From the NCBI RefSeq assembly GCF_014773265.1, contig NZ_JACWMY010000012.1, forward strand, positions 166,240-230,239: DNA of 64,000 nucleotides. The letters are read 5' to 3'. This document shows positions 34,271-42,797 of the stretch, piece after piece (within the stretch, counting starts at the first letter, position 1; each line of letters opens with the position of its first letter). Source of the DNA: Mucilaginibacter pankratovii. GTDB lineage: Bacteria; Bacteroidota; Bacteroidia; Sphingobacteriales; Sphingobacteriaceae. The position numbers were made by a program, and so were the translations under genes. The notes under the pieces were generated by a model, which was given only the letters and a program-made list of their open reading frames with translations, did not search any database and was not told the DNA's origin.

Positions 34271-35482
34271 ATGAAAATTACAAAGATCTTCCCGGTTGTT
34301 TTGACGCTGTTGTTAGTTGGCCCTACATTCGCGCAGCAAAAAAAAACTTTTAAACCGCAAAAGGCGGTGCTGGCAACCATAAACGCGAATTTGGCAGATG
34401 CCGATGCGCAATACAAATATATGGCTACGCAGCTTAAACCGGAGGAATTTCCAAAAACCTTTCACCCGGAGACCGGCAAAATGGAAACCAGCAACTCGGG
34501 CTGGTGGTGCAGCGGCTTTTACCCCGGTACCCTGTTGGAGCTATACGCGCAAAACCATGATGAGGCCTTAAAAACCGAAGCCAACCGAATTATGGGCGTT
34601 TTGGCCAAAGAGCAATACAACACCCATACGCACGACCTGGGTTTTATGATGTATTGCAGCTTTGGTACCGCCAATAAACTGGAACCCAAACCCGAATACA
34701 AACAGATCCTGCTCAATAGCGCAAAATCGCTATCTACCCGCTTTAACCCAAAGGTAGGCTGTATCAAATCGTGGGATTCTAAGCCCTCGGATTTTTTGGT
34801 GATCATTGATAATATGATGAACCTCGAACTGCTTTTTTGGGCCACCCGCGAAACCGGCGACTCCAGCTTTTATAAAATAGCCGTTACGCACGCCAACACC
34901 ACCATCAAAAACCATTACCGCCCCGATTTTAGCTCGTACCACGTTATTAATTACAACTCCGAAACAGGTGCTGTGCAGGAAAAGAAAACGGCGCAGGGTT
35001 TTGCCAACGAATCGGCATGGGCAAGGGGACAGGCATGGGGCCTGTACGGTTTTACGGTGATGTATCGCGAAACAAAGGATAAAAAGTACCTTGATCAGGC
35101 TAATAACATCGCTAAATTCCTGCTGAACAATCCTAACCTCCCTGCAGATAAAATACCGTACTGGGATTTTAACGCGTCAAACATTCCAAGCGCCCTGCGC
35201 GATGCATCGGCTGCGGCTATTATGTCTTCAGCCCTGCTGGAGCTTTGCCGATATACCGACAACGCCGATGCTCAAACCTATTTTAAAACAGCCGAAGCCA
35301 TCATCAAAACGCTTTCATCTGCAACCTACAAAGCAAAGCCCGAAACCAATGGAGGTTTTATTTTGCAGCACAGCGTGGGCCATTTCCCGGCTGGCACAGA
35401 GATAGATGTGCCCCTAACCTATGCCGATTACTATTTTGTGGAGGCGATGAAAAGGTATAAAGCGTTTGCAGGGAGGAAATAA
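34271..35482 (+). CDS. GH88 unsaturated glucuronyl hydrolase
   Basis: 403 residues from the ATG at 34271, which directly opens a signal peptide (ITKIFPVVLTLLLVGPTFA); an upstream in-frame start lies inside the previous gene. The alpha-helical barrel carries SGWWCSGFYPGTLLELY, DLGFMMYCSFG, IIDNMMNLELLFWA, ESAWARGQAWGLYGF and YWDFNASNIPSALRDASAAAI, with the aspartates of GH88. It hydrolyses the delta-4,5 unsaturated uronic acid left at the non-reducing end of oligosaccharides by polysaccharide lyases. Periplasmic. KduI, an SDR and YhcH nearby complete an unsaturated-uronate route. Confidence 0.92.
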   Translation: MKITKIFPVVLTLLLVGPTFAQQKKTFKPQKAVLATINANLADADAQYKYMATQLKPEEFPKTFHPETGKMETSNSGWWCSGFYPGTLLELYAQNHDEALKTEANRIMGVLAKEQYNTHTHDLGFMMYCSFGTANKLEPKPEYKQILLNSAKSLSTRFNPKVGCIKSWDSKPSDFLVIIDNMMNLELLFWATRETGDSSFYKIAVTHANTTIKNHYRPDFSSYHVINYNSETGAVQEKKTAQGFANESAWARGQAWGLYGFTVMYRETKDKKYLDQANNIAKFLLNNPNLPADKIPYWDFNASNIPSALRDASAAAIMSSALLELCRYTDNADAQTYFKTAEAIIKTLSSATYKAKPETNGGFILQHSVGHFPAGTEIDVPLTYADYYFVEAMKRYKAFAGRK

Positions 35483-35543
35483 TATCGAATAATGAATTTC
35501 GAATATCCAACGTCGAAGTGTTTTTACTTCATCATTCGATATT
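35481..35543. repeat. Short palindromic repeat with 16-bp arms
   Basis: AATATCGAATAATGAA (35481-35496) and TTCATCATTCGATATT (35528-35543) are inverted repeats with one mismatch. The inner part repeats TTCGAATATCCAA. The left arm overlaps the GH88 stop codon. It lies between convergent genes and could act as a bidirectional hairpin. Confidence 0.65.
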
Positions 35544-35551
35544 CTTAATTT

Positions 35552-36175
35552 TTACTTCACCGCCCGGATCTTAATCACCAGCTTTTTCTCCTTTGCGGCG
35601 TTTTCCGGTCTGATGCCCGGTTCATGTAATTCCCCCGGAAAGAAAAGGAAAAAGTATTTGGGCGTAGCGGTGTACGCTTTGCCTTCGAGGGCATAGTTTT
35701 CTACATCTTTGCTTTCATCGTAAGGTTTGCTTACAATCACCGAATCCTTTTCGCCCTGGGTGTATATTTTTTCTTCGCCTTTTATCACGTAGTGCAGGTC
35801 GATGAAGTTGCGGTGGCTTTCAAAACCGGCGCTGTCGAGTTGTTTTGGGGCTGGTTCGGTAACTATCGCAAATACATCTTCTCCGCTGATGGGGTATTTA
35901 CCCGGTGCCATCAGCTCCAGGTTGCGGTCGCGTAAAAAATCGATCACCTTATCCCAGTTGGCTTTGTTGGCTACGTATTGCCTGGCAAATTCCACCACAT
36001 TCAAGGGCCCGTGCGGGTTAAGTTTTAAACCGTTTGCCCAAACTTTTTCCTTAAGCCATGCTTTAGCGGTTTTTTCTGTCCATGCAGTGCGTGTACCTTG
36101 TGCAGCGCAAACGTTAGCGTAGATTATAAAGGCAATTAGTATATACAGGCTTTTGTATGCTGATAAATGTTTCAT
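35552..36175 (-). CDS. YhcH/YjgK/YiaL-family protein
   Basis: 207 residues with an N-terminal signal peptide (YILIAFIIYANVCAA). The cupin-like domain has ISGEDVFAIVTEP, ESHRNFIDLHYVIKGEEKI and YFFLFFPGELHEPGI, typical of the family, whose members act in sialic acid, alginate or uronate catabolism and bind a metal; sugar anomerase activity has been suggested. The usual family protein is cytoplasmic and about 150 residues; this one has an added signal and about 40 extra N-terminal residues. It is transcribed opposite to the GH88 and KduI genes that flank it, but the context fits uronate use. Confidence 0.87.
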   Translation of the reverse strand: MKHLSAYKSLYILIAFIIYANVCAAQGTRTAWTEKTAKAWLKEKVWANGLKLNPHGPLNVVEFARQYVANKANWDKVIDFLRDRNLELMAPGKYPISGEDVFAIVTEPAPKQLDSAGFESHRNFIDLHYVIKGEEKIYTQGEKDSVIVSKPYDESKDVENYALEGKAYTATPKYFFLFFPGELHEPGIRPENAAKEKKLVIKIRAVK

Positions 36176-36259
36176 AGTTTAGTTTTATAATTCAGGTCAC
36201 CGCTAATAACGGTGTTTTTAATGGCTTATTCTAAAGCATAAATATAAAAATAATCTGCC

Positions 36260-37090
36260 TTGAGAGTATTACACAGCGTACATCCCGAAGATTTTAAAAG
36301 TTACCAAACACAACAGATCCGAGATCGCTTTTTATTGGAAGGAATTGTGCAGCCAGGCACTATAAACTGCACTTACACGCATTACGACAGGATGATTGTA
36401 GGCGTAGCCAACCCCGTTAACCAGGCACTGGAACTGGGAAATTACCCAAACCTGCGCGCTGATTATTTTTTAGAACGCCGAGAAATAGGCATCATCAACG
36501 TTGCCGGCGACGGCGAAGTTATTGCCGATGGCCAGGCCTACCCGTTGAACAAACTCGATTGCCTTTACATTGGCAAAGGTGTAAAGTCGGTTACCTTTTC
36601 CAGTAAAGATGTGGTATCGCCGGCGGTATTCTATTTACTATCAGCTCCGGCACATGCAACTTACCCGACTACTTTGGTTACCAACGAAGAGGTGGTAAAA
36701 GTAAATGCAGGCACCACGGCTATGGCTAATGTGCGTGTGATCAATAAATACATCCACGCAGAAGGGATAAAAAGCTGCCAGCTGGTAATGGGCTTAACCA
36801 TACTAAGCAACGGCAGCGTTTGGAACACCATGCCCGCGCACGTGCACGACAGGCGGATGGAAGCTTACTTCTATTTCGACGTACCCGAAGGGCAGCGTGT
36901 GTTCCATTACATGGGCGAGGGGCACGAAACCCGGCACATATTGCTGGGTAATTATGACGCGGTAGTTTCGCCGCCATGGAGCATCCACTCGGGTAGCGGT
37001 ACATCCAGCTACAGTTTTATTTGGGGTATGGCAGGGGAGAACCTCGACTATACCGATATGGACGCTATCGCTATAACCGACATCAGATAA
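36260..37090 (+). CDS. kduI: 4-deoxy-L-threo-5-hexosulose-uronate ketol-isomerase
   Basis: 276 residues, the family length. It converts 4-deoxy-L-threo-5-hexosulose uronate into 3-deoxy-D-glycero-2,5-hexodiulosonate, the step after GH88 release and spontaneous ring opening. Cupin metal ligands are visible in MPAHVHDRRMEAYFYFD and the later HIL and HSGSG segments. The start is TTG: the in-frame stop TAA is only 9 bases upstream and the next methionine is at residue 44, inside conserved sequence. It is followed 20 bases later by an SDR gene, the expected next enzyme. Confidence 0.94.
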   Translation: MRVLHSVHPEDFKSYQTQQIRDRFLLEGIVQPGTINCTYTHYDRMIVGVANPVNQALELGNYPNLRADYFLERREIGIINVAGDGEVIADGQAYPLNKLDCLYIGKGVKSVTFSSKDVVSPAVFYLLSAPAHATYPTTLVTNEEVVKVNAGTTAMANVRVINKYIHAEGIKSCQLVMGLTILSNGSVWNTMPAHVHDRRMEAYFYFDVPEGQRVFHYMGEGHETRHILLGNYDAVVSPPWSIHSGSGTSSYSFIWGMAGENLDYTDMDAIAITDIR

Positions 37091-37110
37091 TCATATAAAT
37101 CTTTATAAAA

Positions 37111-37926
37111 TTGGAAAATCAGTATTCATTAGCCGGCAAAGTAATTGTTGTAACCGGCGGCACAGGTATTTTAGGTAACTCGTTTGTAAACGGCATTGTA
37201 GCAGCGGGCGGCACGGTAGGCATATTGGGGCGCAACGCGCAGGTGGCAGAAGAACGAGCAGCGGCCATTAATAAAAACGGCGGCCAGGCCATAGCCTTAA
37301 TTGCCGACGCGATGGACGAAGCGGCACTGATAGCTGCTAAAGATAAATTACTGGCCAAATTTGGCCGGGTAGACGGTTTGGTGAACGGCGCCGGCGGCAA
37401 TATGCCCGATGGTGTACTGCAGCCTGATGAAGACCTATTTGCCATGAAAATGGATGGCATGAAAAAAGTAGCCGACCTGAACCTTTGGGGCACGCTGATC
37501 CCTACCCAGGTTTTTGGGCGGGAGATAGCCAAAACCGGCAAGGGGAGTATCGTCAATATCTCTTCCATGAACTCAAAAAGCGCGGTTACAAAGGTGCTGG
37601 GCTATAATATGGGTAAGGCTGCGGTAGATTGCTATACGCAATGGTTTGCGGTGGAACTGGCCAACCGTTATGGCGATGCCATCCGCATGAATGCGCTTGC
37701 ACCGGGCTTTTTCTTGACCGAGCAAAACCGTAATTTGCTCACCACCCCCGATGGCGGTTACACCGCAAGGGGCGAATCGGTTATCCGCAAAACACCTTTT
37801 AAACGTTTTGGCCACCCGGACGAATTGATTGGCGCGCTGGTTTGGCTGCTGAGCGATGCATCAGCATTTGTAACTGGTTCGATGATATGTGTAGATGGTG
37901 GTTTTTCTATTTTTAGCGGCGTGTAA
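37111..37926 (+). CDS. SDR-family dehydrogenase, uronate pathway (KduD or D-mannonate oxidoreductase type)
   Basis: 271 residues. Classical short-chain dehydrogenase: cofactor motif TGGTGILGNSF (residues 15-25), NGAGG, catalytic SSMNSK... YNMGKAA (YxxxK), and a C-terminal VTGSMICVDGG. The Bacteroidota homologues I remember with PGFFLTEQNRNLL are annotated D-mannonate oxidoreductase; the position after kduI instead favours reduction of the KduI product to 2-keto-3-deoxygluconate. Both are uronate steps. The start is TTG at 37111, since no ATG precedes the nucleotide-binding motif. Cytoplasmic. It is followed 2 bases later by the GATase-like gene. Confidence 0.87.
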   Translation: MENQYSLAGKVIVVTGGTGILGNSFVNGIVAAGGTVGILGRNAQVAEERAAAINKNGGQAIALIADAMDEAALIAAKDKLLAKFGRVDGLVNGAGGNMPDGVLQPDEDLFAMKMDGMKKVADLNLWGTLIPTQVFGREIAKTGKGSIVNISSMNSKSAVTKVLGYNMGKAAVDCYTQWFAVELANRYGDAIRMNALAPGFFLTEQNRNLLTTPDGGYTARGESVIRKTPFKRFGHPDELIGALVWLLSDASAFVTGSMICVDGGFSIFSGV

Positions 37927-37928
37927 AT

Positions 37929-38714
37929 ATGAAGAAGCGGGCCTGCCTTGTTGTTGTAACTGTTTTGTGTGCTTGCCTTACAGCCAGGGCACAGGTGTTG
38001 GTTACGCTGGATCATTATTTTAACCATGAGACCCATAAGAACGCTTCCGGCCAGCCGGAGCGTTTTCATTATTTATGGGAGGAAAAAGCGCAAACTGGTT
38101 TTTCTATTTTTGGCGACGCTTTTATCAAACAGGGGGCCGTATTAAATTCGCTGGAAGAAGCGCCAACGGTTAGCAATTTAGCAGGAAGCAAGATCTATAT
38201 CATTGTAGACCCGGACTCCCGCAAGGAAAATCCGCAGCCAAATTACATCGACACGGCACATATAGATGCAATAGCCAAATGGGTAAAAGCCGGCGGCGTA
38301 TTATTGCTGATGGCCAACGATAGTGCCAATGTGGAACTGCCGCATTTTAACGAGCTGGCGGCCCGTTTCGGGATGCATTTTAATAACGATATTGCAAACC
38401 ATGTGATAGATGATCATCATTTTGAGGATGGCGCGATAAGTACGGAGGACAATGCTATTTTTGCTACCGCGAAAAAGATCTTCATGAAGGATGCCTGTTC
38501 CATCGGCCTGAGCGGAAAGGCAAAGGCCGCGCTGAAAAACAGTGCAGGCGCAGTAATTATTGCCAAAGCCAAATACGGCAAAGGTTTTGTGCTGGCCGTT
38601 GGCGACCCGTGGTTGTATAACGAATACGTGAACGGCAGGTTGCCTGCAGGTTTTGAGAACGATAAGGCGGCAAATGATATAGCAGCATACCTGCTGAAAA
38701 AAGTAAAAAAATAA
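37929..38714 (+). CDS. Secreted GATase-like (DUF4350-type) protein
   Basis: 261 residues with a signal peptide (LVVVTVLCACLTARA). The fold is class I glutamine-amidotransferase-like: IYIIVDPDSRKENPQPNYI, WVKAGGVLLLMANDSANVE, GKGFVLAVGDPWLYNEY. There is no catalytic cysteine at the nucleophile elbow I can identify, so it is probably a binding or accessory domain. I recall the same domain fused to GH105/GH88 hydrolases in other Bacteroidota, which agrees with its place 2 bases after the uronate SDR and near GH88. It ends two bases before the TMEM175 gene. Confidence 0.75.
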   Translation: MKKRACLVVVTVLCACLTARAQVLVTLDHYFNHETHKNASGQPERFHYLWEEKAQTGFSIFGDAFIKQGAVLNSLEEAPTVSNLAGSKIYIIVDPDSRKENPQPNYIDTAHIDAIAKWVKAGGVLLLMANDSANVELPHFNELAARFGMHFNNDIANHVIDDHHFEDGAISTEDNAIFATAKKIFMKDACSIGLSGKAKAALKNSAGAVIIAKAKYGKGFVLAVGDPWLYNEYVNGRLPAGFENDKAANDIAAYLLKKVKK

Positions 38715-38715
38715 A

Positions 38716-39312
38716 ATGGGCAAAGGGCGTTTAGAGGCATTTAGCGATGGCGTTATCGCAATCATCATTACCATAATGGTACTGGAGTTGAAAGTGCCGC
38801 ACCATGCCGACATAGAGGGGCTGAAACCGCTGTTACCGGTTTTTGTAAGCTATGCCCTCAGCTTTATTTATGTGGGCATCTACTGGAATAACCACCACCA
38901 CATGCTGCACGCAACAAAATCTATCAACGGGGCTATCATGTGGGCCAACCTGCATTTGCTTTTCTGGCTATCGCTGATCCCCTTTGTTACAGGTTGGATG
39001 GGCGAGAATCACTTTGCCAAATGGCCAGTGATATGTTATGGAATTGTGTTGATCATGAACTCCATTGCTTACACCATCCTGGTGAAACTGCTCATTCGTC
39101 ACCACGGCGAGCATTCCATGCTGGCGAATGCTTTTGGCAACGACATGAAAGGCAAAATATCAATGGCTATTTATGCGGTAGCTATTGCGGCTTCGTTCAT
39201 TCAATCCTGGCTTGGTTTTGCCCTTTACATTGTGGTGGCCTGCATCTGGTTTATTCCCGACAGGCGCATCGAAAACAAAATAGGCAGGGAGGAGGAACCG
39301 CACATTGGCTAA
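38716..39312 (+). CDS. TMEM175-family (DUF1211) potassium channel-like membrane protein
   Basis: 198 residues. The signature RLEAFSDGVIAIIITIMVLELKVP (FSDGVxAI motif of TMEM175 helix 1) is followed by about five further helices. Bacterial TMEM175 proteins form tetrameric potassium-permeable channels in the inner membrane. The histidine-rich WNNHHHMLH near residues 56-64 is the usual second conserved segment. It starts 2 bases after the upstream gene and overlaps the next start by 8 bases, so it is probably cotranscribed with both, although no functional link is obvious. Confidence 0.88.
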   Translation: MGKGRLEAFSDGVIAIIITIMVLELKVPHHADIEGLKPLLPVFVSYALSFIYVGIYWNNHHHMLHATKSINGAIMWANLHLLFWLSLIPFVTGWMGENHFAKWPVICYGIVLIMNSIAYTILVKLLIRHHGEHSMLANAFGNDMKGKISMAIYAVAIAASFIQSWLGFALYIVVACIWFIPDRRIENKIGREEEPHIG

Positions 39313-39859
39313 ATTTTTTGACGAGATCAACGATAAGCATCGTGAGTTTATAGCGGCACAACGAATATTTTTCACTGCATCGGCACCGCTTGATGCAGAA
39401 GGGCATGTAAATCTGTCGCCTAAGGGCATGGACAGCTTCCGGGTGCTATCCGCCACTAAGGTTGCCTATATGGATATCAATGGCAGCGGCAACGAAACCT
39501 CGGCGCATATGCTGGAGAACGGGCGTGTAACCATGATGTTCTGCGCGTTTGATGGCCCGCCAAATATCCTGCGCTTGTATGGTAAAGGCTATACGGTGTT
39601 ACCAGGGCATGCAGAATGGAAGGAACTGTCGCCTTTATTTAACCTGCCGCTTTCAGCGCGCCAGATCATTGTGGCCGATGTGCACAAAGTACAAACCTCC
39701 TGCGGCTTCGGCATACCTTATTACGATTACAAAGGCGAGCGCGACCAGGCCATAAAATGGGCCGAAAACAAAGGCGAAGAAGGGATAGAAAAATACCAGG
39801 CCGAAAAAAACCGCATCAGTATGGATGGGCTGCAAACTGCGATGTTTGACGGGAGTTAG
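39305..39859 (+). CDS. Pyridoxamine 5'-phosphate oxidase-family flavoprotein
   Basis: 184 residues from a TTG at 39305 (AKFFDEINDKHREFI follows); the next methionine would remove conserved sequence. The split-barrel FMN-binding fold is indicated by RIFFTASAPLDAEGHVNLSPKG, NGRVTMMFCAFDGPPNILRLYG and CGFGIPYY. Family members bind FMN or F420 and reduce diverse small molecules; this one is not the pdxH enzyme itself. Its start overlaps the TMEM175 stop by 8 bases. Cytoplasmic. Confidence 0.87.
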   Translation: MAKFFDEINDKHREFIAAQRIFFTASAPLDAEGHVNLSPKGMDSFRVLSATKVAYMDINGSGNETSAHMLENGRVTMMFCAFDGPPNILRLYGKGYTVLPGHAEWKELSPLFNLPLSARQIIVADVHKVQTSCGFGIPYYDYKGERDQAIKWAENKGEEGIEKYQAEKNRISMDGLQTAMFDGS

Positions 39860-39864
39860 CTCTA

Positions 39865-39990
39865 TTTTTCCACTAACAGGCGTTTGGGCGTTGCCTGCGG
39901 CCCAGGCTTTATGCTCATACGCGCACAAGGCGTTAACCACGGGCGGGTATCCGCGCCAATCCTTAACGCGGATAAACCACGGTAATCAAT
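39865..39990. repeat. Bacteroidota-type intergenic sequence with GGGCG/GGGTATCCGCG core
   Basis: The segment 39882-39962 contains GGGCGTTGCC, GGCCCAGGC, ACAAGGCGTTAACCACGGG and CGGGTATCCGCGCC. I recognise the pattern as a common unexplained intergenic repeat in Bacteroidota genomes. No second copy is in this window, so its repeat status here rests on memory rather than on comparison. Confidence 0.4.
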
Positions 39991-40039
39991 CATAAAGGGA
40001 TGGAGAAAAATAGTTTATATTAGCTGAAACCTTTCACTT

Positions 40040-40723
40040 ATGTCAACTTCTGCAACAAATAATAATCAATTAGGAGTTCTTAATCTAATTGTATTTGTAC
40101 TATCAATTTATGTTTTATTAGCACTTTTGATTGATACGCTAATAAAACTCCCACAGGAAACCTCCACTTTGTTAAGTTATATTGATAATGTGATTTGTGT
40201 GTTTTTTTTCGTAGAATTTTGCATTCGGTTCTACCACGCGGAAAATAAATTAAGATTTATGCGCTGGGGCTGGATCGATTTAGTTTCAAGTATTCCGGCT
40301 GTTAGCTACCTCAGAGCGGGGCGAATTTTACGACTAATTCGATTATTGCGTCTTATTCGCGCATTCAAATCTACACAGCAGTTTTTAAGGCATGTATTTA
40401 AAAGTAAGGCTCAGGGGGCATTTACTTCTGTGGCAATATTAGCAATACTGATTATAATTTTTTCTTCAATAGCCATTCTCCAGGTAGAGAAAGACCCCAG
40501 CAGCAATATCAAATCGGCTGAGGACGCAATCTGGTGGTCGTACGTTACCATTACAACGGTTGGTTACGGGGACAAATTTCCGGTAACTACCGAGGGACGA
40601 ATCATAGCTGTATTTTTAATGACTGCAGGTGTGGGCCTTTTTGGAACCTTTACGGCATTTGTTGCATCATGGTTTGTTGAAGATAAATCGCAGCATCAAC
40701 AAGCCAATGTTGTCGAACAATAA
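40040..40723 (+). CDS. Voltage-gated-type potassium channel (ion transporter)
   Basis: 227 residues. Six-helix arrangement: helices near residues 14-36 and 50-65, a voltage-sensor-like S4 with regular arginines (GRILRLIRLLRLIRAFK, about 94-110), S5 near 125-148, the pore with selectivity filter TTVGYGD (about 172-178), and S6. Forms a tetrameric K+ channel in the inner membrane. The gene is more AT-rich than its neighbours. It converges with the DUF480 gene ending 10 bases beyond. Confidence 0.92.
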   Translation: MSTSATNNNQLGVLNLIVFVLSIYVLLALLIDTLIKLPQETSTLLSYIDNVICVFFFVEFCIRFYHAENKLRFMRWGWIDLVSSIPAVSYLRAGRILRLIRLLRLIRAFKSTQQFLRHVFKSKAQGAFTSVAILAILIIIFSSIAILQVEKDPSSNIKSAEDAIWWSYVTITTVGYGDKFPVTTEGRIIAVFLMTAGVGLFGTFTAFVASWFVEDKSQHQQANVVEQ

Positions 40724-40732
40724 CGCGCTACT

Positions 40733-41377
40733 TTATGTCAGCTCCTTCATCAATTTATCAAAAGCTTCTTTCAGCTCCGCCAGTTCCGTTTCAACTTTGC
40801 TGAGGCGGGCCTCCAGGTCGGATGAGGAGCGGCGAACGGGTTCGTCGGCTGCATCGTCTTCGGGGATGGTACCCCCAAGCAGGTGGCGGTAGCGCACTTC
40901 TTTTTGGCCCGGGCGTTTTGGTAATTGCAGCACATAAGGCATATCGCCGTCGGCAAGTTTCTCTAATATGGTTTGCACCTCGTCCAGATCGTCGAATTCG
41001 TACATCCGGCCCGAGTTGGAGTTGATCTCGCCGGGGGTGAGTGGTCCGCGCAGTATCAGTAGGCAAATAACCGTAACTTCCGATGGTACCACCGGGAACA
41101 CGATACCAAAGTTATGCTTATACTTAATAGCACGACTGGAGCCGCCGGTTGCGGTAGAGATCAATCCTTTGCGTTTTAACGTATCCAGTGCAAGCGTTAC
41201 CTCGTTCTCGCTGTAATCAACCACCGGCTTGCGCGATGATTTTTGGTTGCAGGCGGCGGTAAGGCCGTTTAGCGTCATGGGGTAATAATCGGGCGTGGTT
41301 TTGCTTTTTTCCATCAGCGAGCCCAGCACGCGGAGTTCGGTATCGGTTAAAACGGGTAAAGATTGTGGAGTATCCAT
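40733..41377 (-). CDS. YceH-family (DUF480) protein
   Basis: 214 residues. Two winged-helix domains: ELRVLGSLMEKSKTTPDYYPMTLNGLTAACNQKSSR is the family opening, followed by LLILRGPLTPGEINSNSGRMYEF, and a C-terminal coiled coil (LEARLSKVETELAELKEAFDKLM). Function not established; DNA binding is possible from the fold. Its promoter region overlaps the upstream part of the small gene at 41440 on the other strand. Confidence 0.92.
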   Translation of the reverse strand: MDTPQSLPVLTDTELRVLGSLMEKSKTTPDYYPMTLNGLTAACNQKSSRKPVVDYSENEVTLALDTLKRKGLISTATGGSSRAIKYKHNFGIVFPVVPSEVTVICLLILRGPLTPGEINSNSGRMYEFDDLDEVQTILEKLADGDMPYVLQLPKRPGQKEVRYRHLLGGTIPEDDAADEPVRRSSSDLEARLSKVETELAELKEAFDKLMKELT

Positions 41378-41439
41378 GTAGCAAATATAGTATTGTTTGG
41401 GATTTGTATGAGGAAACGTTAAATGATACCTTTATCAGT

Positions 41440-41811
41440 ATGAGCGATCTTAGACAGCGGTTGTTAGATAATATTAAAATGTATGCGGAAGCATTTTTGC
41501 TCGATGCTGCAGAGTTTTACCCATTTGGTACTCTTATTAAGGCATCCGGCGAAACTGTGCCCCTTGCAGGTGATATTGAAGCTGAAAACGATATGCCGCC
41601 ATCTAATGATGTGTTAAGTGTCCTGCAAAATTATTTGGAATCCAATGTTGATTACGTTATCGCTGCTATTGGGGTTGATATTTTATTGGGCCTGAATAAC
41701 CAAAAATATGATGCATTACAGATAAGAGTTTTTGAGGCAGGTAAACAGATAGAGGATTTGAGATTTATTTATGTAATAAACAAAGACAACGTAAGTTTTA
41801 CTGAGGTTTGA
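41440..41811 (+). CDS. Hypothetical protein, 123 residues
   Basis: No family recognised. The ATG at 41440 is preferred because a start further upstream (41365) would overlap the divergent DUF480 gene and adds an unconvincing leader. The sequence is mostly alpha-helical in the first third (LRQRLLDNIKMYAEAFLLDAAEFYPFG), with an acidic middle and a beta-rich end (FRFIYVINKDN-like). No signal peptide or membrane segment. It resembles small, fast-evolving Bacteroidota proteins of immunity-protein size, but there is no toxin next to it. Confidence 0.55.
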   Translation: MSDLRQRLLDNIKMYAEAFLLDAAEFYPFGTLIKASGETVPLAGDIEAENDMPPSNDVLSVLQNYLESNVDYVIAAIGVDILLGLNNQKYDALQIRVFEAGKQIEDLRFIYVINKDNVSFTEV

Positions 41812-41833
41812 TTTAATTATGCAGTAGGGCTTT

Positions 41834-41920
41834 TTCACGCTGTGGGTGTGTAGTTTATAGCGTTTAACTCGCGGGTCGTTGCCACGATAATACGCTGCAC
41901 TGATCTCGCTATAGCGTGAA
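41834..41920. repeat. Palindromic repeat, GATAnnGCTGCnnnnATCTCGC family
   Basis: TTCACGCT (41834-41841) and AGCGTGAA (41913-41920) are perfect inverted ends, with TATAGCG/CGCTATA just inside. The internal segment near 41886-41908 (GATAATACGCTGCACTGATCTCGC) matches 52950-52970 (AGATACGCTGCGCCAATCTCGC). The right arm lies 28 bases before the next start codon. Confidence 0.6.
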
Positions 41921-41948
41921 TAAGACAGATTGCATATCTTCGCGAGTA

Positions 41949-42752
41949 ATGACAGTTAGTATTTTAGGTTGCGGATGGTACGGGCTGGCGCTGGCAAAGG
42001 CATTGCTTGCCGATGGCATTACCATAAAAGGATCCACCACATCGCCCGATAAATTGGCTTTGTTGGAGGAAGCCGGGATAGTTCCTTTTCTGCTCGATCT
42101 TTCCGAAAATTTGCCATTATCTGCTGATTTGTTTGATTGCGATATACTCATCATTTCTATTCCGCCTAAAGCACGCTCCGGCGCAGGGGCTGAGTATGTG
42201 CCGAAGCTGAAACGGGTAATAGATGCCATCCAATTATCACCGATAAAGAAAGTTATCCTCATCAGTTCCACCGGCATATATGCCGACCTTAACCAGGAAG
42301 TGACAGAGCAAACGCCTCCCCAACCCAACACCCCGGCCGGGCAGGTGCTCTTTGAGGCAGAGGAATTGTTTAGGCGACAAAATATATTTAAAACCACCAC
42401 CATCCGCTTTGGCGGACTTATTGGACCCGGCCGGGACCCGGGCAGGTTCTTCGCCGGGAAAAAAGGCATCCCTAACGGCCTTGCCCCGGTGAACCTGATC
42501 TATTTGGATGATTGTATTGGCATTACCCGGGCGATTATTCAGCAGGATGTTTTTGGTATTACTGTTAATGCCTGTACACCGCATCACCCGCCAAAACGGG
42601 CGTTCTACACGCAAGCAGCTGCAAAAGCCGGTTTAGCATTGCGGGAGTTTTTGCCCGAATTGGGCGAATGGAAGATAGTGAACAGCGCAGTAATTGGAGA
42701 GGCAGTTAGGTACGAGTATAAGATAGATAACTGGTCCAACTGGCTGCAATAA
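41949..42752 (+). CDS. NAD-dependent epimerase/dehydratase-like (YeeZ-type) protein
   Basis: 267 residues from the ATG at 41949, where the Rossmann motif begins at once (SILGCGWYGLALAKALL). Extended SDR fold with SSTGIYADLNQ (active-site SST...Y region), TTIRFGGLIGPGRDPGRFFAGK and an N-acetyl-sugar-epimerase-like VNLIYLDDCIGI. It is the size of E. coli YeeZ, whose substrate is unknown. Cytoplasmic. An upstream in-frame start at 41916 exists but adds only 11 residues before the Rossmann strand. Confidence 0.85.
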   Translation: MTVSILGCGWYGLALAKALLADGITIKGSTTSPDKLALLEEAGIVPFLLDLSENLPLSADLFDCDILIISIPPKARSGAGAEYVPKLKRVIDAIQLSPIKKVILISSTGIYADLNQEVTEQTPPQPNTPAGQVLFEAEELFRRQNIFKTTTIRFGGLIGPGRDPGRFFAGKKGIPNGLAPVNLIYLDDCIGITRAIIQQDVFGITVNACTPHHPPKRAFYTQAAAKAGLALREFLPELGEWKIVNSAVIGEAVRYEYKIDNWSNWLQ

Positions 42753-42797
42753 CTCCCGTTTTTGCTATTTGGATATTTGTGTTATTTTAGCAACACC

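Noticed and set aside
41440..41811. Immunity protein of a toxin system
   Set aside because: Size fits, but no toxin, secretion gene or tandem immunity genes are nearby.
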